From an uncultured Eubacterium sp. (GTDB taxonomy: Bacteria > Bacillota > Clostridia > Peptostreptococcales > Anaerovoracaceae): 16,434 nucleotides of DNA. Location of the stretch: the NCBI GenBank assembly GCA_900542385.1, contig UQNP01000030.1, positions 1-16,434 on the forward strand, given 5' to 3'. Below are positions 7,494 through 15,082 of this stretch, piece after piece (within the stretch, counting starts at the first letter, position 1; each line of letters opens with the position of its first letter). The notes under the pieces were generated by a model. The model was not told the origin of the DNA and did not search any database. It saw nothing but the letters and a program-made list of their open reading frames with translations. The translations under genes and the position numbers were made by a program.

Positions 7494-9146
7494 TTACGAG
7501 CTCTCTGTAAACAGAGGCAAAACGAAGGTGAATTTACTTCCCCTGTCTATTTCGGAAGTTACCATTATATCTCCGTTATGTCCCTTTATTATCTGCTTCG
7601 ACAGGCTCAGTCCCAGTCCGCTTCCGCCGCGGCGCCTTTTAGTCTTCGGACTTCTGTAAAAATTTTCGAAAATATGAGGTAGATCTTCTTCTGAAATGCC
7701 CGCCCCGTTATCCGAAACAGACACGAAAAATATTTTTTTCATCCTGTCTATACCGCAGCTCACTTCTATCCTTCCTCCGTTTTCAGTTGCTTTCACCGCG
7801 TTGCTGAATATATTCTCAAAGACCTGATCTATACGCTTCACATCAGCGAGAACATAATTTTCTTCTCTCACTGCATCAGAAATATCAAAACTGTACTGCC
7901 TGTCCGCCACCCCGTAGGCGCTGTTTTCCGAAAAATCCCCGGCATGCTGCGATCTCAGCTCTTCCGCCAGTTCCATACAGCTTATCTTCTCAAATTCATA
8001 GTTGAACTTGCTTGCCTCAAGTTTGCTTAAAAGCGATATATCATCCACAAGCTTTGTAAGAGATTTAGTCCTGGATATGATAGCTTCTATAGTTTTCCGT
8101 TTTTCTTCTTCAGAATCTATTATTCCTTTCTGTATTGCTTCTGAATATCCGAGTATGTATGTTATAGGAGTCTTTAAATCATGAGATATGTACGAAAGCA
8201 TAAGCTGCCTGTTCCTGTTGTTCTCCGAGATCTTCTTCTCTGCCGCAAGTCTTTCAGTGACATCTCTGAAAACCCCCTCCACCGCCACAGTCTTTCCGTT
8301 TGACTTCTCCTTGTTTACAAGGCACTGCAAATTGACGATATCTCCGTTCCTGCTCTCCACTGTGATGATACAATCTTTGGATTCTCCATCGAAATCACCG
8401 AGAAGCTCTTCCACAAGCTGACGATCTTCCTCAAGCGTGATCTCCACATGAAGTTTATTGTTATTGTAAAAATCCTGAGGAGAATAACCAAGAAGTTCTT
8501 TTGACGAAGGACTGACAAAGGAAAATCTCGGATAGGGTACTATCGTATAATAAAATATTATATCCGCTGAATTTTCTGCGAAATTCGCCAGATAATCACC
8601 CTTCATCCGTTCCTCGTTTCTTATCTGTCCCCTGTATAAAAACGCAAAATTTACATTTTGCATCATCATCAGTATTATACCTGTGCCCATGATGATCAGC
8701 GTCCTGTGCGATATACTGCTGCCATAAACGAGAAAATCATAAAATGAAATATATATACCCATGCTTCCCGGTATCAGTATCGACACTGCTTTTATCTGCA
8801 TCGGAAAATCCCATTTTACTACTATGGTATATATGAGCATTATCACGACCACGATCTTGAACATGAGCATTATCACATATATATCCTGTCCTGTCGGGAA
8901 ATAATATACATACACTATAAAAAACCCCAGCAAAACCACGCTGTATTTCAGCGTGAAATAATTCTGAGGTATATTTTCGATAATATTGCATGCGTACAGT
9001 GTGCACAGCAAAGCTCCCAGCTGGAATATCTCACTTCCTATATATCTTACAGAAAATATATCCGTAGTATCTCCCATCACCTGCATCACGATGCCCAGCG
9101 CATAGCATACGCAGCTTGTCATCCATATGTAAAAATATTTATTCAT
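7494..9146 (-). CDS. Multi-pass membrane PAS-domain sensor histidine kinase
   Basis: Numbered from the ATG at 9146, the protein has 550 residues. The N-terminal 170 residues hold about six membrane helices (about 4-22, 38-54, 67-83, 90-111, 116-138, 148-170), resembling the 7TM-type kinase input region. A PAS domain follows (about 185-300, ending GVFRDVTER), then HisKA with SHDLKTP and phospho-acceptor His322, and HATPase_c with N-box N446/N449, G1 DNGAG (479-483) and G2 GGSGLGL (507-513). The frame opens further to a TTG at 9191, but the ATG at 9146 is preferred because GGAG stands 5 bases ahead of it and the extension is not hydrophobic. No regulator is fused to it; the OmpR-type regulator 91 bp downstream is the likely partner, giving two kinases around one regulator. 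It is divergent from the symporter of module A, which hints at solute-responsive control (inference). Confidence 0.9.
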   Translation of the reverse strand: MNKYFYIWMTSCVCYALGIVMQVMGDTTDIFSVRYIGSEIFQLGALLCTLYACNIIENIPQNYFTLKYSVVLLGFFIVYVYYFPTGQDIYVIMLMFKIVVVIMLIYTIVVKWDFPMQIKAVSILIPGSMGIYISFYDFLVYGSSISHRTLIIMGTGIILMMMQNVNFAFLYRGQIRNEERMKGDYLANFAENSADIIFYYTIVPYPRFSFVSPSSKELLGYSPQDFYNNNKLHVEITLEEDRQLVEELLGDFDGESKDCIITVESRNGDIVNLQCLVNKEKSNGKTVAVEGVFRDVTERLAAEKKISENNRNRQLMLSYISHDLKTPITYILGYSEAIQKGIIDSEEEKRKTIEAIISRTKSLTKLVDDISLLSKLEASKFNYEFEKISCMELAEELRSQHAGDFSENSAYGVADRQYSFDISDAVREENYVLADVKRIDQVFENIFSNAVKATENGGRIEVSCGIDRMKKIFFVSVSDNGAGISEEDLPHIFENFYRSPKTKRRRGGSGLGLSLSKQIIKGHNGDIMVTSEIDRGSKFTFVLPLFTESS

Positions 9147-9159
9147 ATTTTCTCCAGTG

Positions 9160-9168
9160 TGGTATAAT
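9160..9168 (+). promoter_or_regulatory. Extended -10 promoter for symporter module A
   Basis: The plus strand reads TGG-TATAAT, an extended -10 element with a perfect hexamer at 9163-9168. No good -35 hexamer is present, which is tolerated by extended -10 promoters. The predicted start near 9175 lies just ahead of the leader ORF. It sits immediately upstream of the divergent kinase gene, so the two control regions overlap. Confidence 0.6.
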
Positions 9169-9193
9169 GTTCTAACAAACTGAAAGGACAAGT

Positions 9194-9229
9194 ATGCCGC
9201 TCATTTTTTTGAATATAGCATACAAATGA
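9194..9229 (+). CDS. Short leader ORF coupled to the symporter start (11 residues)
   Basis: The ORF is ATG at 9194 to TGA at 9227-9229 and encodes MPLIFLNIAYK. It has a good ribosome binding site, AAAGGA (9183-9188), 5 bases before the ATG. Its stop overlaps the symporter ATG at 9226 as ATGA. The symporter start has no recognisable ribosome binding site of its own, so translation of the leader and re-initiation probably set symporter expression. The hydrophobic peptide itself shows no amino-acid run typical of attenuation. Confidence 0.55.
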   Translation: MPLIFLNIAYK

Positions 9230-10716
9230 TTTTTATGTCAATATCAGCTCTTTTCGAGATGTTTGAAAACAATATAAATATAATCATCATACTGGTTTTT
9301 GCCAGTGTTCCGCTCCTCATCGGCTCGGCAGCCGCTACAAGATCAGTTTCCACAGTTTCCGATTTTTTTCTGTGCAACCGTTCTTTAGGCACGGCAATAT
9401 CCTTTTCCACCATATATGCCACATGGTGGAGCTCTTTCGCATTCCTGGGGTCCACCTCATCCTTCTACTTTCAAGGGCCGGTGTACTGGATCGCTCTCGG
9501 ATGGAACGCACTGTTCGGCATTGCCTTTATGATCTTCGGCAGAAAACTGCGTCAGGAAAAAAATTCCATGAACTACAGGACCCCTGTAGATTTTTTCAAC
9601 GATAAGTACAACTCACCGATACTCAATAAAACTATAATAGTCATGCTCATAGTTTTCACTATCCCCTACATATCAGTGCAGTTCATGGGAGGCGGCATCC
9701 TGATCGAAATGGCTACGAACAGCCTGATACCATGGCGTATAAGCACACTTTTCTTTTTATTCATCATGATAATATACATATGGTCGGGAGGACTTCGCGC
9801 CGTAGCATGGACCGACAGCCTGTACACCATATTGATATTCACAGGTATGCTCCTTACCGGTATCATATTTATCCATATGACAGGCGGCATATCGGAAACT
9901 TTCAAGGCCATCTCAGAAACTTCCCCTCAAAGTCTGCACTTTCCTGAGGAAATAAACGGCGTGAACGGCTACGGTTTCTGGATATCTCTTCTTATCGTGA
10001 TGCCCATGGGCGAACTTATGATGCCTCAGATATGGACCAGGATCTACGCTATAAAGGAGAAAAAAACTTTTTACATCATGCCGATACTTCTGTGTATCTC
10101 CACCATCGCCTACGCCGGACCTATGCTGGCAGGCAACGCCGCCCTCGTCCTTGAGCCAGACTACAACGGCTCGGTAGATTACATACTTCCTACTATGCTG
10201 ATAAATTATCTGCCCCCGGTACTCATGTCAATCATAATATGCTGCGCCGTATCCGCCTGCCTCTCCACTGCAAATTCACAGCTCCACTCTCTATCGCAGA
10301 TAATAATACTGGATGTGTATAAAAACTGCTTCAACACGAAAGCGACCGAAAAACATCTTGTATTCATGGCAAAACTCGTCATCCTGCTTATCGCTGTATT
10401 CACATATATGCTGCTTCTATCGGGCAGCCTTACTACCATATTTGACACTACCCTGATGTCGTTTTGCGTAATAATGCAGCTCATCGTACCGGCAGCAGGA
10501 GCCTTATGGTGGGACAAAGCAGATGCAGATACAGCTCTCGCCGGACTTCTTCTCGGTCTTAGCGTCACTCTCCTGCTTTCATTTTGGCATCCATTCACCA
10601 TGCCTTTGAGCTCAGGCCTTATAGGACTTATTTGTAATGCCGCGCTTTTCGTTATATCATGTCATTTCAAAGCAAAATGCAGCAGTCCTGCTATAGGAGG
10701 TTCGTATGACAAATAA
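9226..10716 (+). CDS. Sodium:solute symporter family protein (module A)
   Basis: This is a 496-residue polytopic membrane protein with about 13 predicted helices and the SSS-family fold. Recognisable family elements are WSGGLRAVAWTD (186-197) at the signature helix, and SACLSTANSQLHSLSQ (343-358) followed by a DVYK-type end. By hand comparison with vSGLT, S347 and T348 of the latter stretch correspond to the Na2-site hydroxyl pair, so sodium coupling is plausible. The substrate cannot be read from sequence; PanF-, PutP- and monocarboxylate-type members share this architecture. The ATG at 9226 overlaps the stop of the 11-codon leader ORF and lacks its own ribosome binding site; in-frame ATGs at 9235 and 9259 are no better supported. 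The downstream small membrane protein overlaps its 3' end by 11 bp. It is not closely similar by eye to the symporter at 11069-12559. Confidence 0.9.
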   Translation: MIFMSISALFEMFENNINIIIILVFASVPLLIGSAAATRSVSTVSDFFLCNRSLGTAISFSTIYATWWSSFAFLGSTSSFYFQGPVYWIALGWNALFGIAFMIFGRKLRQEKNSMNYRTPVDFFNDKYNSPILNKTIIVMLIVFTIPYISVQFMGGGILIEMATNSLIPWRISTLFFLFIMIIYIWSGGLRAVAWTDSLYTILIFTGMLLTGIIFIHMTGGISETFKAISETSPQSLHFPEEINGVNGYGFWISLLIVMPMGELMMPQIWTRIYAIKEKKTFYIMPILLCISTIAYAGPMLAGNAALVLEPDYNGSVDYILPTMLINYLPPVLMSIIICCAVSACLSTANSQLHSLSQIIILDVYKNCFNTKATEKHLVFMAKLVILLIAVFTYMLLLSGSLTTIFDTTLMSFCVIMQLIVPAAGALWWDKADADTALAGLLLGLSVTLLLSFWHPFTMPLSSGLIGLICNAALFVISCHFKAKCSSPAIGGSYDK

Positions 10717-10948
10717 GCAGCATTCATATAAATTGAAAACAAAAATACTGTATATTTCCATAATCGCATGTTTCGTGCTGATGGGCTGCCCTGTTGTGAT
10801 ACTTATCGATAACAGCGGTTTAAAGTTCATGAACATACCCGCTCTCTACATCTATATCTTCATTTTATGGATACTGCTGTGTATCTTGACTTTCTGGGGA
10901 TACAGACTGAAGTGGGGAGACAAAAACGATGCCGATAAAAACAAGTGA
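10706..10948 (+). CDS. Small two-helix membrane protein associated with the symporter
   Basis: This is an 80-residue protein with two hydrophobic helices (about 14-33 and 44-64) and charged ends, KLKTK before the first helix and WGDKNDADKNK at the C-terminus. Its start at 10706 lies inside the end of the symporter gene and has a strong AGGAGG 5 bases upstream, so it is translated from the same transcript. Size, topology and position match the small accessory proteins (DUF3311 or DUF997/YhdT type) that accompany SSS transporters. I cannot choose the family confidently. A role in assembly or modulation of the transporter is inferred from context. Confidence 0.75.
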   Translation: MTNKQHSYKLKTKILYISIIACFVLMGCPVVILIDNSGLKFMNIPALYIYIFILWILLCILTFWGYRLKWGDKNDADKNK

Positions 10949-10953
10949 TAAAC

Positions 10954-10991
10954 AAAACGGCTGCCCGTTAAATCAACGGACAGCCGTTTTT
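10954..10991. terminator. Bidirectional terminator between the convergent symporter modules
   Basis: AAAACGGCTG-c-CCGTT (10954-10969) pairs with AACGG-a-CAGCCGTTTT (10975-10990) around a short loop. The arm ends give a T-run on the plus strand and, from the A-run, a T-run on the minus strand. It lies right after the module A small gene and about 78 bp past the stop of the module B symporter. Confidence 0.88.
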
Positions 10992-11068
10992 ATGATTGAG
11001 GTAGTACTGAGTATTTCGCTTTTATCCACCCTTTATTAAAAAACTACACTTAGCTTACTTCCCTTAGA

Positions 11069-12559
11069 CTATTTTTCAAGAAGTCTGTTATTTTTAACGA
11101 CTTTCGTCATCTGATAATACTCGTATCTTCTCATTGTGATCTCATCAGTCTTAGTGGCAAGGCTTGCGATCACTGTAACTATGAGGTTGACCACCATTGC
11201 ATAGAATCCAGGATTTACTCCAAACGGCATCGCTGCTGCTCCGCCCATTCCAAGCTGCATTATCGCATAGGAAACAACACCTGCTATTATTCCTGCTCCT
11301 ACACCGTACTTATTGGCTTTCTTCCAGAAGAATCCAAGAACTACCGCGATGAATGTCTGGGAAAGACCTCCGTAAGCGATGCTGACCACATTCGCCATCA
11401 GAGCCGGGAAATACAGCGCTACGATAGCGCCTACGATCAGGAATACTGCTGTTACTACTCTTACGAGAGATGCCATCTTCTTCTCTTCAAAATCAGGCTT
11501 TATGACACCCATGATGTTCTTCGAGAAAAGACCTCCTACGCAGAGAGCCGACATAGCCATTACAAGGATCGCTGTGAGAGCGCCGCCGCCTGCTATAACA
11601 CCTATCATCCATCCCGGAAGCGTATCTACTGCTATAGCCAGCAGCGACCAGTCGCTGTTCTCAAGATTAGGTATCTCGGCCACGGCATAGTACGCAGCGA
11701 TTACCAGGAACGGGAACATGATCATGTAAAGAGGCATAAGTATGGAATTCTTTCTCAAAGTATTGCCGCTCTTGCTTGTAAGCAGCGCCTGAAATGAAAT
11801 AGGCAGCATATAAAAACCAAGCATCTGGAACATGATAGTCGACATGGTATATTCCACATTCGTCTCACCTGGATTCGTCGATATTATAAGTTTTTCAGGG
11901 TTCGTTTCCGCAACTTTGTGGAAGATACCGCCAACTCCGCCCGGCATCTTAACTACCGCAGCTATACCTATTATGATTATAGACATTACAAGAAGTATGT
12001 CTTTCATTACACTTACCCATGCAGGAGCTCTGATACCGGCAACTGCTATGTATATAAAGGCTAAAGCTGTAGCTATAACTACTGCCGCTATGAAGCTTAC
12101 ACCTATGTTGAGATATTCAAACAGTATAGCCATACCCGAGAACTGGTTCTGTATCCACGGAGTCAGGAATATTATAGCAACCAGCGCTACTATTACCTGC
12201 AGACCCTTACTGTTGTATCTCCATCCTATAACATCTCCTATGGAAGTAGCTCCGGAAAGCTGCCCCATTCTCCAGATGGCAGGATTCATAAAATATCCTA
12301 TACAGTATGCTAAAAGTATATAGCATATGAACCAGAGTCCGTATGTAGCTCCGTTTGCGTATATAGACCCTGGCGTCCCTATCATAGTACCGATACTGTA
12401 TATCTCACCTACAGAGATAAAGAATACGAGGAACGCTCCGAAAGAGCCGCCCGCAGTCATTACATCACCCATATCCGAGCTGACCGCACCTTTTTTTGAA
12501 AGTATCGCTATCACCAGAGAGGCGATCAATATTATACAAAAGATCACAAATGCTGCCAT
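11069..12559 (-). CDS. Sodium:solute symporter family protein (module B)
   Basis: This is a 496-residue polytopic membrane protein of the SSS family with about 13 helices. Family-like stretches include VAGIRAPAWVSVMKD (about 173-187) and GLFSKNIMGVIKPD in the helix 8/loop region. The N-terminal half (GDVMTAGGSFGAFLVF, SIGDVIGWRYNSKGLQ) matches the branch that includes monocarboxylate-type (MctP-like) permeases, and its pairing with a DUF3311-type protein fits that branch; the substrate remains unproven. By hand alignment, the position of the Na2-site Ser/Ser pair of vSGLT is occupied by hydrophobic residues, unlike module A. Its ATG overlaps the upstream stop as TAATG, with GGGAGGTG upstream, so the two are coupled. 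Transcription probably ends at the bidirectional hairpin at 10954-10991. Confidence 0.9.
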   Translation of the reverse strand: MAAFVIFCIILIASLVIAILSKKGAVSSDMGDVMTAGGSFGAFLVFFISVGEIYSIGTMIGTPGSIYANGATYGLWFICYILLAYCIGYFMNPAIWRMGQLSGATSIGDVIGWRYNSKGLQVIVALVAIIFLTPWIQNQFSGMAILFEYLNIGVSFIAAVVIATALAFIYIAVAGIRAPAWVSVMKDILLVMSIIIIGIAAVVKMPGGVGGIFHKVAETNPEKLIISTNPGETNVEYTMSTIMFQMLGFYMLPISFQALLTSKSGNTLRKNSILMPLYMIMFPFLVIAAYYAVAEIPNLENSDWSLLAIAVDTLPGWMIGVIAGGGALTAILVMAMSALCVGGLFSKNIMGVIKPDFEEKKMASLVRVVTAVFLIVGAIVALYFPALMANVVSIAYGGLSQTFIAVVLGFFWKKANKYGVGAGIIAGVVSYAIMQLGMGGAAAMPFGVNPGFYAMVVNLIVTVIASLATKTDEITMRRYEYYQMTKVVKNNRLLEK

Positions 12560-12840
12560 TATTTTTTCACCTCCCCGTTTTCTTCAGCTTCAATAAGCGA
12601 CTTCACTTCTTCCAGCTTCTTATCCGCCAGAACCTTTGCATCTTCCCTGTTGAGCGGATCTATCTTAAAAGCTATGAACAAACACAGGGATGTAAGGAAG
12701 AGCCATAAGAAGATCCAGAAATAGTTAAATGAAAATCCGAGCACGAAAGGCTCTATTCTGTTATACAACGGAAAGCATACAGTTACTGCACAAAAGGGAA
12801 CTATCAGTCCGATAATGATCGTTAACAGTCGATTTTTCAT
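12559..12840 (-). CDS. DUF3311-type small membrane protein
   Basis: This is a 93-residue protein with two helices (about 5-25 and 38-59) and a charged, acidic, probably cytoplasmic tail. The pattern VPFCAVTVCFPLYNRIEPFVLGFSFNYFWIFLWL fits DUF3311 proteins, which are encoded next to SSS permeases; function is unknown but presumed accessory to the transporter. The ATG at 12840 has AAAGGAG about 7 bases upstream, and the stop shares one base with the symporter start (TAATG). It is the first gene of a two-gene operon whose upstream region holds the phased TCTTAA array. Confidence 0.82.
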   Translation of the reverse strand: MKNRLLTIIIGLIVPFCAVTVCFPLYNRIEPFVLGFSFNYFWIFLWLFLTSLCLFIAFKIDPLNREDAKVLADKKLEEVKSLIEAEENGEVKK

Positions 12841-12877
12841 TTTTTTCTCCTTTCAAAGTGTGAATTATGATTCCAGT

Positions 12878-12907
12878 AGTATACTATTACTCTTTTCTTA
12901 ATTGTCA
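12878..12907 (-). promoter_or_regulatory. Predicted promoter of symporter module B
   Basis: On the minus strand TGACAA (12902-12907) is followed after 18 bp by TATACT (12878-12883). An alternative register is GTGACA-16-TAGTAT. One TCTTAA box (12896-12901) falls in the spacer and three more lie just upstream of the -35, a layout seen for regulators that contact RNA polymerase. Confidence 0.55.
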
Positions 12908-12944
12908 CTCTATTCTGTCTTAACTTTTCTTAACAGAATCTTAA
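12896..12944 (+). promoter_or_regulatory. Helically phased TCTTAA direct-repeat array (putative regulator sites)
   Basis: Four copies of TCTTAA in one orientation begin at 12896, 12918, 12928 and 12939, spaced 22, 10 and 11 bp, that is, whole turns of the helix. OmpR-family regulators bind such direct repeats. Two genes of that family lie in the window, so one of them may bind here; which one is unknown. Confidence 0.6.
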
Positions 12945-12959
12945 ATCCGTTTAAGATTC
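12936..12959. repeat. Perfect inverted repeat GAATCTTAAA-tccg-TTTAAGATTC
   Basis: This is a perfect 10-bp inverted repeat with a 4-base spacer in the divergent control region between module B and the aldo/keto reductase. Its left arm contains the last TCTTAA direct repeat. No T-run follows on either strand, so it is read as an operator rather than a terminator. Confidence 0.7.
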
Positions 12960-13002
12960 ACGGTATAGCTTTAAACTATGGTTTACTATTTGATCAAGGC
13001 AT

Positions 13003-13031
13003 TTGTATTTTTTTCTCAAAGCTCTTAAAAT
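13003..13031 (+). promoter_or_regulatory. Predicted promoter of the aldo/keto reductase gene
   Basis: TTGTAT (13003-13008) is separated by 17 bp from TAAAAT (13026-13031). The predicted start near 13038 leaves a leader of about 37 bases with AGGAGG before the ATG. A further TCTTAA (13023-13028) overlaps the -10. Confidence 0.6.
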
Positions 13032-13074
13032 AATGATGTAAGAAACTATACGTCACGTCAGGAGGTATGACTAT

Positions 13075-14187
13075 ATGAACAATATGCAATACAGAAAACT
13101 TCCCCATGGCGGCGAACTTATCAGCGTTATAGGACTCGGCATGGGATACATACATGAAAGCGGCGAAAAAGAAATAGAAGAAACAGTCCGCTATGCAATA
13201 GAACACGGTATAAACTACTTTGATATGGTTGCCTCTGAATGGACTCCCTATCCTGCATACGGCAGAGCTTTCAAAGACTCAAGAGAAAAAATCTATCTGC
13301 AGATGCACTTCGGAGCCATGTACGACAGCGGCAAATACGGCTGGACCCTCGATATGGACAAAATACAAAGCAACTTCAAAAGAGAGCTGGATGCTCTCGG
13401 TACCGACTACACCGATATGGGATTCGTCCACTGTGTAGACGATGAACAGGATGCAAAGACCATCCTTTCCGGCAGCATCTGGAAATATATAAAGTCGCTT
13501 AAAGACTCCGGCGCTGTGCGTCACATAGGACTTTCTTCCCATAATCCCGAGATAGTAAAACGCTTTCTGGATACAGGACTGATCGATATGGTCATGTTCA
13601 GCATAAATCCTGCATATGACTATTCGACAGGTGACTACGGGATAGGAAGCGTTTCAAAAAGAGCTTCTTTATACAGGGCATGCGAGCAGGCGGGCGTCGG
13701 CATATCCGTAATGAAACCTTTCGGCGGAGGACAGCTTCTCGACGCGAAAACTTCACCGTTCAAAAAATCCCTCACAAAAAATCAATGCATCAAGTACGCT
13801 CTCGACCGCCCGGCAGTGCTGACTGTTCTCCCGGGAGTCAGAGGTCTTAAAGACTTAAAGGAGATCCTCCGATACCTTGATGCCTCACCTGAAGATACTG
13901 ATTATTCCGTCATAGGCACTTTCGCACCCCAGGACGCCGATGGTATATGCGTATACTGCAACCACTGCCAGCCTTGTCCTCAGGGGATCGACATCGGACT
14001 TATCAACAAATACTACGATCTGTCAGTCGCCGGAGATGAGCTTGCCGCAGGTCATTACGAGAAACTTTCAGTTAAAGCAGATGCCTGCGTAATGTGCGGA
14101 CACTGCGAATCACGCTGCCCTTTCCATGTCAGACAGGAAACAAGAATGAAAGAGATCGATGATTATTTTTCAAATCTTAAAGCATGA
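13075..14187 (+). CDS. Aldo/keto reductase with two C-terminal 4Fe-4S cluster motifs
   Basis: This 370-residue protein combines an aldo/keto reductase TIM barrel (about 5-275) with a ferredoxin-like C-terminus (about 285-370). Eight cysteines fit two clusters: C292, C295, C298 and C301 (CVYCNHCQPCP), and C338, C341, C344 and C348 (CVMCGHCESRCP). In the barrel, the position-50 Asp (NYFDMVAS) and the histidine of GFVHC (H119) are present. The usual catalytic lysine after the third strand appears replaced, with IYLQMHFG placing His78 there; a Tyr near 59 may supply the acid. Such iron-sulfur AKRs are common in anaerobic Clostridia and probably pass electrons between a nicotinamide or ferredoxin donor and an unknown substrate. 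The ATG at 13075 has AGGAGG 9 bases upstream. The gene is divergent from module B and shares its control region, suggesting coordinated expression. Confidence 0.92.
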   Translation: MNNMQYRKLPHGGELISVIGLGMGYIHESGEKEIEETVRYAIEHGINYFDMVASEWTPYPAYGRAFKDSREKIYLQMHFGAMYDSGKYGWTLDMDKIQSNFKRELDALGTDYTDMGFVHCVDDEQDAKTILSGSIWKYIKSLKDSGAVRHIGLSSHNPEIVKRFLDTGLIDMVMFSINPAYDYSTGDYGIGSVSKRASLYRACEQAGVGISVMKPFGGGQLLDAKTSPFKKSLTKNQCIKYALDRPAVLTVLPGVRGLKDLKEILRYLDASPEDTDYSVIGTFAPQDADGICVYCNHCQPCPQGIDIGLINKYYDLSVAGDELAAGHYEKLSVKADACVMCGHCESRCPFHVRQETRMKEIDDYFSNLKA

Positions 14188-14241
14188 TCTGAAATACATA
14201 CAAGATTTACACAGAAAACTCAATTTACTCTTAAACACAAC

Positions 14242-14274
14242 AAAAGACCGGGCTTCATATCGCCCGGTCTTTTT
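14242..14274. terminator. Bidirectional terminator between reductase and response regulator
   Basis: GACCGGGC (14246-14253) pairs perfectly with GCCCGGTC (14262-14269) around an 8-base loop, with AAAA before and TTTTT after. It serves the reductase on the plus strand and the OmpR-type regulator, which ends at 14320, on the minus strand. Confidence 0.93.
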
Positions 14275-14319
14275 ACAGATATTTTAAATCACGCACCGTA
14301 TTCCCGCATCTTATCTTTA

Positions 14320-15036
14320 TCAGCTTTTCCTTGCCGTTACATCATCATTGAATTTATATCCGGCTCCTCTTATATTGAAAATATATTTTATATCTTTTTC
14401 CTTCGATTCGATCTTTTTCCTGATATTACTGATATAGACCATTATCGTTCTGCTGTCTCCGGCAAGGCTTTCTTCTTTCCAGACCAGCTCAAACAACTGG
14501 TCCATGCTGAAAACTCTTTTAGGACTTTTCATCAGTATATTCAAAATATCGAACTCCTTAGCTGTCAGATTTATATTCTCACCATCCAAGGTGACTTTTC
14601 TCCCTGCTTCATCGAGAATCAATCCATTGCATTCGTATATCTGAAATTTATCTATATCCCCTTTTGAACGTCTTTCTCTTCTCAAATGAGCTTTTACTCT
14701 CGCTATCAGCTCCCCGGAACTGAAAGGTTTCGTTATATAATCATCCCCTCCTACCGAAAGCGCTATGATCTTGTCGATCTCCTCCGACTTGCAGCTCATG
14801 AATACTATAGGACTTGAAACCTTGTTCCTGATCTGCAGGCAAAGATCCACACCGCTCATATCAGGCAACATCACGTCAAGTATTATAAGATCCGGAGTTA
14901 TCACATCGAGAGTTTCTATGGCCGATGCCGCATCATATGCCGTATAAGTCTGAAACTGCTCATTGTCCAGAAAAGACTTTACAAGAAGGCACATTTCCTT
15001 TTCATCATCGACTATCAGTATTTTTTCATTGCTCAT
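14320..15036 (-). CDS. OmpR/PhoB-family response regulator (VanR-like)
   Basis: This is a 238-residue two-domain regulator. The receiver (about 4-120) has D10 and D11, phospho-acceptor Asp54 in LDVMLPD, Ser81 in the Thr/Ser position, and Lys103. The winged-helix DNA-binding domain (about 133-231) has LTAKEFDILNILM, SRTIMVYISNIRKKI and IRGAGYKF. The ATG at 15036 has AAGGTGAT upstream. It sits downstream of a partial kinase gene and a small membrane protein gene, but a separate promoter candidate precedes it. Its partner is probably the kinase at 15687-16434. The TCTTAA array about 1.4 kb away is a candidate target (inference). Confidence 0.94.
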   Translation of the reverse strand: MSNEKILIVDDEKEMCLLVKSFLDNEQFQTYTAYDAASAIETLDVITPDLIILDVMLPDMSGVDLCLQIRNKVSSPIVFMSCKSEEIDKIIALSVGGDDYITKPFSSGELIARVKAHLRRERRSKGDIDKFQIYECNGLILDEAGRKVTLDGENINLTAKEFDILNILMKSPKRVFSMDQLFELVWKEESLAGDSRTIMVYISNIRKKIESKEKDIKYIFNIRGAGYKFNDDVTARKS

Positions 15037-15082
15037 TATATCACCTTGTTCAATATTAAAACTATTTTGATAATTTTACTAT

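Noticed and set aside
9147..9191. N-terminal extension of the membrane kinase to a TTG at 9191
   Set aside because: The ATG at 9146 has a better ribosome binding site, and the extension overlaps the divergent promoter region.
11832..12323. Plus-strand 163-codon open frame
   Set aside because: It is an antisense shadow of the module B symporter, whose membrane helices and coupling to the upstream gene are unambiguous.
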